DNA from: an uncultured Prevotellaceae bacterium
Lineage (GTDB): Bacteria; Bacteroidota; Bacteroidia; Bacteroidales; Bacteroidaceae
Assembly (NCBI GenBank): GCA_902778255.1
Contig: CACYXD010000022.1
Location: forward strand, 1-64,000
Direction of reading: 5' to 3'
DNA: 64,000 nt
Below are positions 57,420-64,000 of this stretch, piece after piece. The position numbers and the translations under genes are program-made. A model generated the notes under the pieces. The model made no database searches. It was not told the origin of the DNA and saw only the letters and a program-made list of their open reading frames with translations. Every line of letters starts with the position of its first letter. Position 1 is the stretch's first letter.

Positions 57420-58649
57420 ATGACAAACAAACCATTAATCAATGGGGAGGCTATGAATGCTGCCCTGGAGACAACACTCGCTGTAGAGTTGTTTCTAAAC
57501 GAAAATTACTGTTTCCGTCGTAACATCCTCAACGGAAAGGTAGAGTTTATGGAAAAGCCTAATGACGAAGTCGAATGTACCACTACGTCTGATGAGGCTT
57601 GGCGCCCTCTGACTCAGGAGGCGCTCAACAGTATTATCCGCCGAGCCAAGAAGGAGCAGGTATGCGAAAAGGGAAGTCCGAAGACGGAGATTATGGAGTT
57701 CGTACATTCTGATGATGTACCCGTACATAATCCTATCGGCGACTACATGAAGCTGTTGCCGAAATGGGACGGGAAGAATCACATCGGCGAACTCTTTGGT
57801 CGTCTGCCAGGCATCACCTCTGAAAAGCAGGCTTACCTCTGTACCTGGTTTTTGTCTATGGTAGCCCACTGGCTTCAGATGGACACGCTTCACGGAAATG
57901 AATGTGTGCCTACGCTGATTGGTGCTCAGGGTTGCGGAAAGACCACCTTTTTCCATCGGCTGCTTCCTCCAGAGTTGCGCCAGTATTATCTGGATCACCT
58001 GAACCTGTCGAATAAGTTCGACAAGGAGATGGCGTTGACAAACAATCTGCTGGTGAACCTCGATGAGTTGGATGCCATCCGTCCCAGTCAGCATGCTGCG
58101 CTGAAGCAGACACTCTCGAAGAGTAAGGTGAACGGACGTCCTATCTACGGTGCCTCGCAGGAAGACCGCCCTCGTTTTGCCTCGTTTGTAGCGACTACCA
58201 ACAATCCCCATCCGTTGACGGATGCTACAGGCTCGCGTCGATACATCTGCTTGCAGATACCTGAAGGGCAGTATATCGACAACTCTGGTGAGATAGACTA
58301 TCAGCAGCTTTATGCTCAGGCGGTTTATGAACTGACTGTGGCAAAGACGCCGTATTGGTTCTCTAACGATGAGGTAGCCCGCATCCAGCAACTCAACCAG
58401 AACTATATGGAGCAGAAGGACATTGCAGAGATGGTGGAAGTATGCTTCCGCAAGCCCAAGGAGGGCGAGACACCTAAACTGATGAACACAAAGATGCTGC
58501 TGAGCCATATCCAGAAGGAATATCCTTCCGTAGATATTAGTCACGGAAATAAGGTTCGCGTGGGAATGGCGATGACTAATCTGGGTTACGAATATGCCGA
58601 CCGTAGTAACATGGCCTTCTACAAGGTCATCCCACTACGGGCGGCATAG
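57420..58649 (+). CDS. VapE-type P-loop ATPase (virulence-associated E family)
   Basis: 409 residues. A short N-terminal region (1-100) precedes the P-loop ATPase domain: WDGKNHIGELF at 116-126, Walker A GAQGCGKTT at 168-176, Walker B-like LLVNLDELDAI near 209-219, sensor-like FVATTNNPHPLTD and an arginine-finger GSRRYICL. The C-terminal 100 residues include a small winged-helix-like domain. Related proteins act as helicase/ATPase partners of primases in phages, satellites and genomic islands. No primase domain is fused here. The gene and its promoter lie inside a ~115-bp inverted repeat with iteron-like units, which suggests an origin-like or recombining element. Confidence 0.82.
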   Translation: MTNKPLINGEAMNAALETTLAVELFLNENYCFRRNILNGKVEFMEKPNDEVECTTTSDEAWRPLTQEALNSIIRRAKKEQVCEKGSPKTEIMEFVHSDDVPVHNPIGDYMKLLPKWDGKNHIGELFGRLPGITSEKQAYLCTWFLSMVAHWLQMDTLHGNECVPTLIGAQGCGKTTFFHRLLPPELRQYYLDHLNLSNKFDKEMALTNNLLVNLDELDAIRPSQHAALKQTLSKSKVNGRPIYGASQEDRPRFASFVATTNNPHPLTDATGSRRYICLQIPEGQYIDNSGEIDYQQLYAQAVYELTVAKTPYWFSNDEVARIQQLNQNYMEQKDIAEMVEVCFRKPKEGETPKLMNTKMLLSHIQKEYPSVDISHGNKVRVGMAMTNLGYEYADRSNMAFYKVIPLRAA

Positions 58650-58654
58650 CCCAA

Positions 58655-58768
58655 ACATGTTAGGTCTATGTTAGGTCTATGTTAACCCCTATGTTAAGTG
58701 TTTAAGCCTAAAAATTAAATATAAATCATTAATAATCAACCAATTAACAATTTTCAATGTTAAGTCTT
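58655..58768 (-). repeat. right arm of the long inverted repeat around the VapE gene
   Basis: Complement of 57126-57240 across its length, with local matches of 19/20 and 23/24. Contains direct repeats TTAGGTCTATG. It ends one base before the ATG of the next gene. Confidence 0.8.
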
Positions 58769-59206
58769 ATGGAAAAACAATTAGAATATAAAAATATACC
58801 TTGGGAATATCCACTTTGCTTCAATGAAGCCTGTAAGCTTCGCGAATCATGTATGCATTATCAGGCCTACAAACTTCACCCCAAAGAGCGACTAACGGGA
58901 CCTGCTGTCCTGCCCTCAGCTTGGCAGGACGGAGAATGTCAGCGCTACAGCGAGACGAAACTGGTGAAGAAAGCTTGGGGCTTCAGTAATATCTATAACA
59001 ACGTGCCAAATTATCAGAAGGCAGAAGCGCGTCGGAGGGTGAAGAGCTACTTCAGTTGGGGTAACGGCCCCTATTACCGTTATCATCATGGAGAGAACAA
59101 ACTATCGCCCCGCCAGCAGGAAGACATCATGCAGATTCTTTCCACATTTGGCAATACCGAAGGATTGGCCTTCGATCACTACGAAATGGACTATGACTTT
59201 AGTTAA
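58769..59206 (+). CDS. small cysteine-containing protein, DUF6078-like
   Basis: 145 residues from ATG 58769; an in-frame ATG at 58757 lies within the repeat arm. The start PWEYPLCFNEACKLRESCMHYQAYKL carries four regularly placed cysteines (CFN..C...C), suggesting a small metal-binding knuckle. The rest (GFSNIYNNVPNYQKAEARRRVK, YFSWGNGPYYRYHHGE, LSPRQQEDIM) matches what I recall of the Bacteroidetes DUF6078 proteins that accompany VapE-type genes. Function unknown. A hairpin terminator follows at 59251. Confidence 0.6.
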   Translation: MEKQLEYKNIPWEYPLCFNEACKLRESCMHYQAYKLHPKERLTGPAVLPSAWQDGECQRYSETKLVKKAWGFSNIYNNVPNYQKAEARRRVKSYFSWGNGPYYRYHHGENKLSPRQQEDIMQILSTFGNTEGLAFDHYEMDYDFS

Positions 59207-59250
59207 AGAGAGCTAAGCAACAGACGCTTGTATTATCTGCGTTAGAAAAA

Positions 59251-59286
59251 GAGGGGCGCGAATCAAGAAATTCGCGCTCTTTATGT
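59251..59286 (+). terminator. terminator after the DUF6078-like gene
   Basis: GCGCGAAT (59256-59263) pairs with ATTCGCGC (59270-59277), flanked by GAG/CTC and followed by TTTATG. Confidence 0.75.
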
Positions 59287-59305
59287 TAATCTTCTGAAAA
59301 GATGA

Positions 59306-59334
59306 TTGTTTTTCCGACAATTTTACTATCTTTG
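59306..59334 (+). promoter_or_regulatory. promoter of the XRE-cupin gene
   Basis: TTG (59306-59308), 18 bp, TATCTTTG (59327-59334), 29 bp before the start codon at 59364. Confidence 0.65.
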
Positions 59335-59363
59335 CGCCTCAAAAACTAAATATTGTAAGTAAT

Positions 59364-59948
59364 ATGTCTAACAGCAACACATTTGTCGGTTCCAAAATCA
59401 AGGGACTCAGAGAGACCAAGAACCTCTCACTGGAGGAGATTGCAGAGCGTAGCGGTCTGACCGTAGAGCAGATCACATCCATAGAAAACGACCAGAACCT
59501 GCCTTCGCTAGGTCCGCTAATAAAGATAGCTCGCGCACTAGGCGTGCGCCTGGGTACCTTTATGGACGATAATGATGCGCTGGGGCCTATCGTTACTCGT
59601 GCAAAGGATCGCGAGAAAAACAGCAGCATCAGCTTCAGCAACGGTGCTACTGATGCCCGCAAGCACATGGAGTATCACCCACTGGCTCAGCAGAAGGCTG
59701 GCAGACACATGGAGCCATTCGTGATTGACATCAATCCAGAGGACAGCCCCGAGTTCCAGCTCTCAGCACACGAAGGTGAGGAGTTTATCTTTGTGATGGA
59801 GGGTGAGATAGAGATTGTTTATGGTAAGGAGACTTACAATCTGAAAGAGGGCGACTCTATCTTCTACGACTCTATCGTGAACCACCACGTACATGGTGCT
59901 CCTGGAAAGAGTGCCAAGATCCTGGCGGTGGTTTATATTCCGTTCTAA
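59364..59948 (+). CDS. XRE-family regulator with C-terminal cupin
   Basis: 194 residues. Helix-turn-helix domain about 9-65 (IKGLRETKNLSLEEIAERSG), then a cupin domain about 110-192 with the first motif HEGEEFIFVMEGEIEI and the second DSIFYDSIVNHHVHG. Such proteins bind a small ligand in the cupin and control nearby metabolic genes. Here the neighbour in the same direction is an acyl-CoA synthetase, so control of fatty-acid or aromatic-acid activation is plausible. The DUF559 gene and its inverted palindromes lie between them. Confidence 0.88.
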   Translation: MSNSNTFVGSKIKGLRETKNLSLEEIAERSGLTVEQITSIENDQNLPSLGPLIKIARALGVRLGTFMDDNDALGPIVTRAKDREKNSSISFSNGATDARKHMEYHPLAQQKAGRHMEPFVIDINPEDSPEFQLSAHEGEEFIFVMEGEIEIVYGKETYNLKEGDSIFYDSIVNHHVHGAPGKSAKILAVVYIPF

Positions 59949-59951
59949 GAA

Positions 59952-59988
59952 GACTCTCCCCCAGCCCCTCCCTGTGAGGGAGGGGAGT
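59952..59988 (-). repeat. left palindromic element of the DUF559 cassette
   Basis: 37 bp; its reverse complement equals the right copy (60399-60435) at 35 of 37 positions. Core CCCCTCCCTGTGAGGGAGGG. Begins 4 bp after the cupin stop codon. Confidence 0.9.
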
Positions 59989-60004
59989 AGATAGAAAGAA
60001 TACG

Positions 60005-60373
60005 ATGGGGTATAAAACCGCGTATCCCGATAGATATGAACTCCTAAAAGCGTTTGCTCGCGAGAACAGAAAGAATGCGACAGTAGCCGAGGATATACTC
60101 TGGGAGTATCTGAGAAAGAAAGATTTTGGAGAAAAGTTCCTTAGACAACATATCATCGGCGACTATATAGTAGATTTTGTATCACGTAAAGGCGGACTCG
60201 TCATTGAGGTGGATGGCGGATATCATTCCGAACCAAGACAACAAGCCGACGATATGCTTAGAGAACAAGATCTCGAAAAGATGGGATATCATGTAATCCG
60301 TTTTACGAATGATGATGTCCTCTATGATATAGACAATGTAATTGAACAAATAGAAAATTATTTCAATGAATAA
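60005..60373 (+). CDS. DUF559 (Vsr/PD-(D/E)xK-like) endonuclease-domain protein
   Basis: 122 residues, almost entirely a DUF559 domain: [19 protein letters not shown] at 19-37, [16 protein letters not shown] with the first acidic residue Asp59, [12 protein letters not shown] with Glu68 and Asp70, and [10 protein letters not shown] near the end. The fold is related to Vsr mismatch endonucleases and other very short patch nucleases. Stand-alone DUF559 genes are common, often as lone insertions, with no proven role. The gene sits between two inverted copies of a 37-bp palindrome, and its stop overlaps the start of the following ligase frame by 8 bp. Confidence 0.85.
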   Translation: MGYKTAYPDRYELLKAFARENRKNATVAEDILWEYLRKKDFGEKFLRQHIIGDYIVDFVSRKGGLVIEVDGGYHSEPRQQADDMLREQDLEKMGYHVIRFTNDDVLYDIDNVIEQIENYFNE

Positions 60374-62153
60374 TAAAGACAATAACGCTCAGGTAACCAC
60401 TCCCCTCCCTCACAGGGAGGGGACGGGGGAGAGTCCAAAACTTGATATGGCAGGCCGTCCGTTGCCTGATAGAACCTACCCTGCTGAGACAGGAAGCGAG
60501 GGCTACCAGTTGTGGGAACGCACATTGGGAGAATGGCTGGAATATTGGGCTGAGACAACCCCTGATAAGGAATATATTGTTTACTCAGACCGCGACCTGC
60601 GCTTCACATGGAGCCAGTTTAACCAGCGCGTGGACAACTTGGCAAAGGGTCTGATTAGCATCGGCGTGAAGAAAGGCTCGAACGTGGGCATCTGGGCTAC
60701 CAACGTGCCCGACTGGCTCACCTTCCTCTATGCCACAGCCAAGATTGGTGCCGTGCTCGTAACGGTGAACACCAACTATAAGCAGAACGAGCTGGAGTAC
60801 CTGTGTAAGGACTCGGATATGGAGGTGCTCTGCATCACCGACGGCACATGGGATTGTAACTACGTCGATATGACCTACACCATGCTGCCCGAGCTGAAGA
60901 CCTGCGAACGTGGCCATCTGAACAGCAAACAGTTCCCCTACCTGAAGAATGTGGTTTATATCGGTATGGAGAAATATCGCGGCATGTACAACACTGCCGA
61001 ACTGCTGCTCCTGGGTCAGAACGTGGAGGATGACACGCTGAACGAGATGAAGAAGCAGGTGAACTGTTTCGACGTGTGCAACATGCAGTACACCAGCGGC
61101 ACTACAGGATTCCCCAAGGGCGTGATGCTGACCCACCACGGTATTGCCAACGACGGCTACTTCACAGGAGAGAATATGGGCTTCACGCAGGATGACAAAC
61201 TCTGCGTCTGTGTGCCTCTGTTCCATTGTTTCGGTGTGGTACTGGCTACGATGAACTGCTTGACTCACGGCTGTACGGAGGTGATGGTAGAGAAGTTCGA
61301 CCCCCTCGTAGTACTGGCTTCTATCCATAAGGAGCGTTGTACGGCGGTCTATGGCGTGCCCACGATGTTTATCGCCGAGCTGAACCACCCCATGTTTAAT
61401 ATGTTCGACCTCACCTGTCTGCGTACGGGTATCATGGCAGGTTCGCTCTGTCCTATCGAACTGATGAAGCAGGTGTCGGAAAAGATGTATATGACCATCA
61501 CCAGCGTATATGGCTTGACAGAGTCATCGCCCGGTATGACGCAGACCTGTCTGAACGATACGTTCGAGCAGCGCTGCACCACTGTGGGTCGCGACTTCCC
61601 ATTTGTCGACGTGAAAGTGCTCGACCCAGAGACGGGCGAGGAATGTCCCGTTGGCGTACAAGGCGAAATGTGCTGCAAGGGCTTCAACGTGATGAAGGGC
61701 TACTATAAGAACCCCGAGGCTACGGCTGAGGTCATCGACAAGAACGGCTACCTGCACTCAGGCGACCTGGGCGTGAAGGACGAACAGGGCTTCTATAAGA
61801 TTACAGGACGTATCAAGGATATGATTATTCGTGGTGGTGAGAACATCTATCCACGCGAAATCGAAGAGTTCCTGTATCACATGCCTGGCATCCGCGACGT
61901 ACAGGTGGCTGCCGTGCCTTCAAAGAAATATGGCGAGGCCGTGGGTGCCTTCATCATTCTGGAGGAAGGTGCCAAGATGACTGCCGAGGACGTGCAGTTG
62001 TTCTGCCGCGGAAAGATAGCTCGTTATAAGATTCCTAAGTACGTGTTCTTCATCGACCAGTTCCCCCTGACGGGAAGTGGAAAGATTCAGAAGTTCAAGC
62101 TGAAGGAGATGAGCCTGAAGCTCTGCGCAGAGCAAGGCATCGAAGTGGTTTAA
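60366..62153 (+). CDS. AMP-forming acyl-CoA synthetase
   Basis: 595 residues from 60366; the second Met at 60447 (residue 28) is probably the original start. ANL-superfamily ligase that activates a carboxylic acid to its adenylate, then to the CoA ester. Motifs: P-loop [14 protein letters not shown] near 244-257, YGLTESSPG, the hinge YLHSGDLG and [18 protein letters not shown], and catalytic Lys near the end in [12 protein letters not shown]. Size and motifs fit medium/long-chain fatty-acid or aryl-acid ligases; the substrate is unknown. Residues 12-23 are encoded by the right palindrome of the DUF559 cassette. Confidence 0.88.
   Translation: MNNKDNNAQVTTPLPHREGTGESPKLDMAGRPLPDRTYPAETGSEGYQLWERTLGEWLEYWAETTPDKEYIVYSDRDLRFTWSQFNQRVDNLAKGLISIGVKKGSNVGIWATNVPDWLTFLYATAKIGAVLVTVNTNYKQNELEYLCKDSDMEVLCITDGTWDCNYVDMTYTMLPELKTCERGHLNSKQFPYLKNVVYIGMEKYRGMYNTAELLLLGQNVEDDTLNEMKKQVNCFDVCNMQYTSGTTGFPKGVMLTHHGIANDGYFTGENMGFTQDDKLCVCVPLFHCFGVVLATMNCLTHGCTEVMVEKFDPLVVLASIHKERCTAVYGVPTMFIAELNHPMFNMFDLTCLRTGIMAGSLCPIELMKQVSEKMYMTITSVYGLTESSPGMTQTCLNDTFEQRCTTVGRDFPFVDVKVLDPETGEECPVGVQGEMCCKGFNVMKGYYKNPEATAEVIDKNGYLHSGDLGVKDEQGFYKITGRIKDMIIRGGENIYPREIEEFLYHMPGIRDVQVAAVPSKKYGEAVGAFIILEEGAKMTAEDVQLFCRGKIARYKIPKYVFFIDQFPLTGSGKIQKFKLKEMSLKLCAEQGIEVV
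60399..60435 (+). repeat. right palindromic element of the DUF559 cassette
   Basis: 37 bp, inverted relative to 59952-59988 and read as [12 protein letters not shown] at the start of the ligase frame. Confidence 0.9.
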
Positions 62154-62178
62154 GGCAGAGAAAAAGAAAATATATAAA

Positions 62179-62210
62179 AAAAGCGGAATCTTACGGTTCC
62201 GCTTTTTATT
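62179..62210. terminator. bidirectional terminator between the synthetase and GHL10 genes
   Basis: AAAAGCGGAA (62179-62188) pairs with TTCCGCTTTT (62197-62206); A/T runs on both sides let it work in both directions. Confidence 0.9.
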
Positions 62211-62237
62211 ATGCAATTTATGCAATGCAATTAGTTC

Positions 62238-63719
62238 CTATAGCTTGACGGCCTTCTTGGCAGGCTTACTCTCGTTCTGCAGGCGGTTGAGGGAGGTGAC
62301 TACATAGTAGTACTTCGTGCGACCAGCAGAATAAGGGAGTTTGTAATAGGTGTTGGAGGTAACTGTCACGAGTTTCGAAGGGTCGTTGACGTTGACCTTC
62401 TCGCCCTTGGCAAAGCGATAGACAGCATATTTCGTAGCCTCATCGCTCCATTTCTTGCTCTTAGGAGCCGTCCAGAACAGGATATAGCCATCGCGCGTCC
62501 AGACGGGCTTCACCTTACGGGGCTTGGCAGGCTGAGTCTTGTCGATAAACGGCATCAAGGGCTGGAGAGCAGGATAGCGCCAGTAGTTCTGACGAAGGTT
62601 CGTGCCGTAGTTGCCCGTATTATCGACTGCGGCCTTGGCATACCACAGTACGGTGCCCTGAACATTCTGCATCTGCTCGCTGAGGCGGCGCTTGGCAGCC
62701 TGCTGGTGCTGACTGGCGTTCTTGGGGTCACGATTCTTCACCGTGCGCTCAATATCCTCGCCAATAAACAGGGGGCGTGCACCAGCATACTCGTTCCACC
62801 AGCGAATCAACGTGTCATAGTCGGCCGCCTTGTTGCCTATCTCCCAATAAATCTGGGGCACGCAGTAGTCGAGCCAGCCCTGATTAACCCACAGAATCAC
62901 GTCGGCATAGAGGTCGTCGTAGTTCTGCAGGCCATTGGTATTGCTGCCTGTGGCGCTATTCTTCTTGTTACGATAGATGCCGAAGGGCGAGATGCCCACC
63001 TTGACCCAAGGCTTGGCAGCATGGATCGTCTCGTAGAACTGCTTGATAAACATGTTGACATTATTACGGCGCCAGTCGCCAATCGTACGGAAGCTCTTGC
63101 CATACTGCTGATAGATAGCCTCATCGGGAATGGTCTGGCCTGCAGCGGGATAAGGATAAAAGTAGTCGTCCATGTGGATACCGTCCACATCGTAGCGGGT
63201 CACGATGTCCTTGGCCACCTCGCAGATAAAGTCACGATTCTCCTTATAGGCAGGGTTGAGGATCTTCAGTCCGTCGTAGTCGAAGCACCACTCAGGATGC
63301 TTCATGGCCACATGATTAGAAGCCAGCATAGAGGTGCCCTTGGTCTTGGCACGATAGGGGTTGATCCACGCATGAAGTTCCATGCCTCGCTGATGACACT
63401 GGTCAATCATCCACTGAAGAGGGTCCCAATAAGGCGAAGGTGCCTTGCCCTGCTGACCTGTGAGGAAGCGGCTCCAAGGCTCAAGACTGCTCTCATAGAG
63501 CGCGTCGCACTCTGGGCGCACCTGAAAAATAATGGCATTGACACCGTCTTTCTGAAGCTCGTCGAGCTGATAGGTCAGGGTCTGCTGCATCTTCTGTGTG
63601 CCCATACCCTGGAACTGTCCGTTTACGCATTGTATCCACGCGCCACGAAACTCACGCTTCTGCTGTGCATTGGCCACAAGTGCCAACATAGCAAGGAAAA
63701 GGAGAAATAGTTTTTTCAT
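62238..63719 (-). CDS. secreted GHL10 (DUF187-type) glycoside hydrolase-like protein
   Basis: 493 residues; signal peptide 1-18 (LVANAQ). The GHL10 barrel (about 22-390) shows REFRGAWIQC, NAIIFQVRPECDALY, ELHAWINPYRAK, YDVDGIHMDDYFYPYP and YWEIGNKAADYDTLIRWW, all typical. The last 100 residues form a fibronectin-like domain. Characterised relatives are few; some act on bacterial peptidoglycan or glycans, so function is open. Its ATG overlaps the stop of the metH gene by 4 nt (ATGA), so it is translated by coupling from that transcript. Confidence 0.82.
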   Translation of the reverse strand: MKKLFLLFLAMLALVANAQQKREFRGAWIQCVNGQFQGMGTQKMQQTLTYQLDELQKDGVNAIIFQVRPECDALYESSLEPWSRFLTGQQGKAPSPYWDPLQWMIDQCHQRGMELHAWINPYRAKTKGTSMLASNHVAMKHPEWCFDYDGLKILNPAYKENRDFICEVAKDIVTRYDVDGIHMDDYFYPYPAAGQTIPDEAIYQQYGKSFRTIGDWRRNNVNMFIKQFYETIHAAKPWVKVGISPFGIYRNKKNSATGSNTNGLQNYDDLYADVILWVNQGWLDYCVPQIYWEIGNKAADYDTLIRWWNEYAGARPLFIGEDIERTVKNRDPKNASQHQQAAKRRLSEQMQNVQGTVLWYAKAAVDNTGNYGTNLRQNYWRYPALQPLMPFIDKTQPAKPRKVKPVWTRDGYILFWTAPKSKKWSDEATKYAVYRFAKGEKVNVNDPSKLVTVTSNTYYKLPYSAGRTKYYYVVTSLNRLQNESKPAKKAVKL

Positions 63720-64000
63720 TCAAATAGGTTTGTTTTACGTCGGCGAGCCTCCTCCAAAGAGACCAGCTCTTGTTGTTCCTGATTATATTGTTCGCGCAAA
63801 TGCGCATATTCCGTATTCAGTTCCTGCTGATAGCCCTCGGCATCACTGATCAGGCGCTGAGCTACCATCGGGTTCTGAGAGGCATCCTTGAGCCACACCA
63901 CAGGTCCGCCATAGACAGGCGCAATTTTGAGGGCCACATGCAACTCGCTGGTGGTGGCTCCCCCAATCATAATGGGGATATTCAGTCCTGCCTTCTGCAG
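63716..64000 (-). CDS. metH: 3' end of cobalamin-dependent methionine synthase (partial)
   Basis: The reading frame enters from beyond the window end and covers 94 codons. GLNIPIMIGGATTSELHVALKIAP and VVWLKDASQN are the conserved end of the B12-binding half of MetH (the IGGATTS motif contacts cobalamin). The protein stops after SLEEARRRKTNLFE, just where full-length MetH continues into the S-adenosylmethionine activation domain, so that domain is absent or separately encoded, as reported in other Bacteroidetes. Methylates homocysteine to methionine in the cytosol. Confidence 0.82.
   Translation of the reverse strand: MQKAGLNIPIMIGGATTSELHVALKIAPVYGGPVVWLKDASQNPMVAQRLISDAEGYQQELNTEYAHLREQYNQEQQELVSLEEARRRKTNLFE

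Noticed and set aside
57495-58544. 349-codon open frame opposite the VapE gene
   Set aside because: No family motif and no start signal; the VapE frame has a promoter and P-loop.
62706-63710. 334-codon open frame opposite GHL10
   Set aside because: Explained by codon usage of the GHL10 gene; no signal or motif.

Overview
The window looks like a chromosome segment of a Prevotella/Segatella-type gut or rumen Bacteroidota. Nearly every promoter that can be read has the Bacteroidetes form (TTTG or TTG, 18-20 bp, then TAnnTTTG), the secreted enzymes belong to plant-polysaccharide families, and many end in a Prevotella-type C-terminal tail. Identifications rest on reading motifs by eye; no database search was run.

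Layout. 1-684 is AT-rich non-coding DNA with a possible regulator relic. 0.7-5.3 kb holds housekeeping genes: a pepD-type dipeptidase, a CorA-type metal transporter behind an unusual leader, and a DUF349 protein. 5.3-8.7 kb holds two tandem Cache-domain sensors, one a complete histidine kinase and one stripped of its kinase parts. 8.8-30.9 kb is a large glucuronoxylan/arabinoxylan locus: CotH protein, GH30, GH10-CE1 fusion, GH95, BD-FAE-like esterase, two GH115 alpha-glucuronidases, a Cthe_2159-like binding protein, GH97 and a CE1-like esterase. 30.9-37.5 kb is an accessory, AT-rich interval: a palindrome-dense relic, an MNT-HEPN pair, a highly structured candidate RNA, a frameshifted BspA-like leucine-rich protein and an InlB-repeat protein. 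37.7-51 kb resumes carbohydrate enzymes: intact GH2, broken GH2, GH43-CBM6, GH95, CE1 esterase and GH31. 51-59.2 kb is mobile or defence DNA: a Y1 (RAYT-like) transposase with two minisatellites, an AlwI-like restriction-modification operon, a palindrome array and a VapE-type protein bracketed by ~115-bp inverted repeats. 59.3-64 kb is an XRE-cupin regulator, a DUF559 nuclease gene bounded by inverted palindromes, an acyl-CoA synthetase, a GHL10 hydrolase and the 3' end of metH.

How the genes fit together. GH10 and GH30 would cut xylan, the GH115 enzymes remove (methyl)glucuronate, GH43 removes xylose or arabinose, the esterases remove feruloyl or acetyl groups, GH95, GH2, GH97 and GH31 trim galactosyl, fucosyl, glucosyl or xylosyl decorations, and the Cthe_2159-like protein may bind acidic polymer. 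There is no SusC/SusD pair here, so import must be encoded elsewhere.

The best candidates for undescribed biology are: (1) a DUF559 nuclease cassette flanked by inverted 37-bp palindromes whose removal would rebuild a normal operon, with related palindromes lying in-frame inside other genes; (2) the VapE gene inside long inverted repeats; (3) the corA leader with a tiny Asp/Pro-containing ORF and mutually exclusive stems; (4) the structured RNA at 32.2-32.4 kb; (5) the RAYT-like gene with its repeat arrays.
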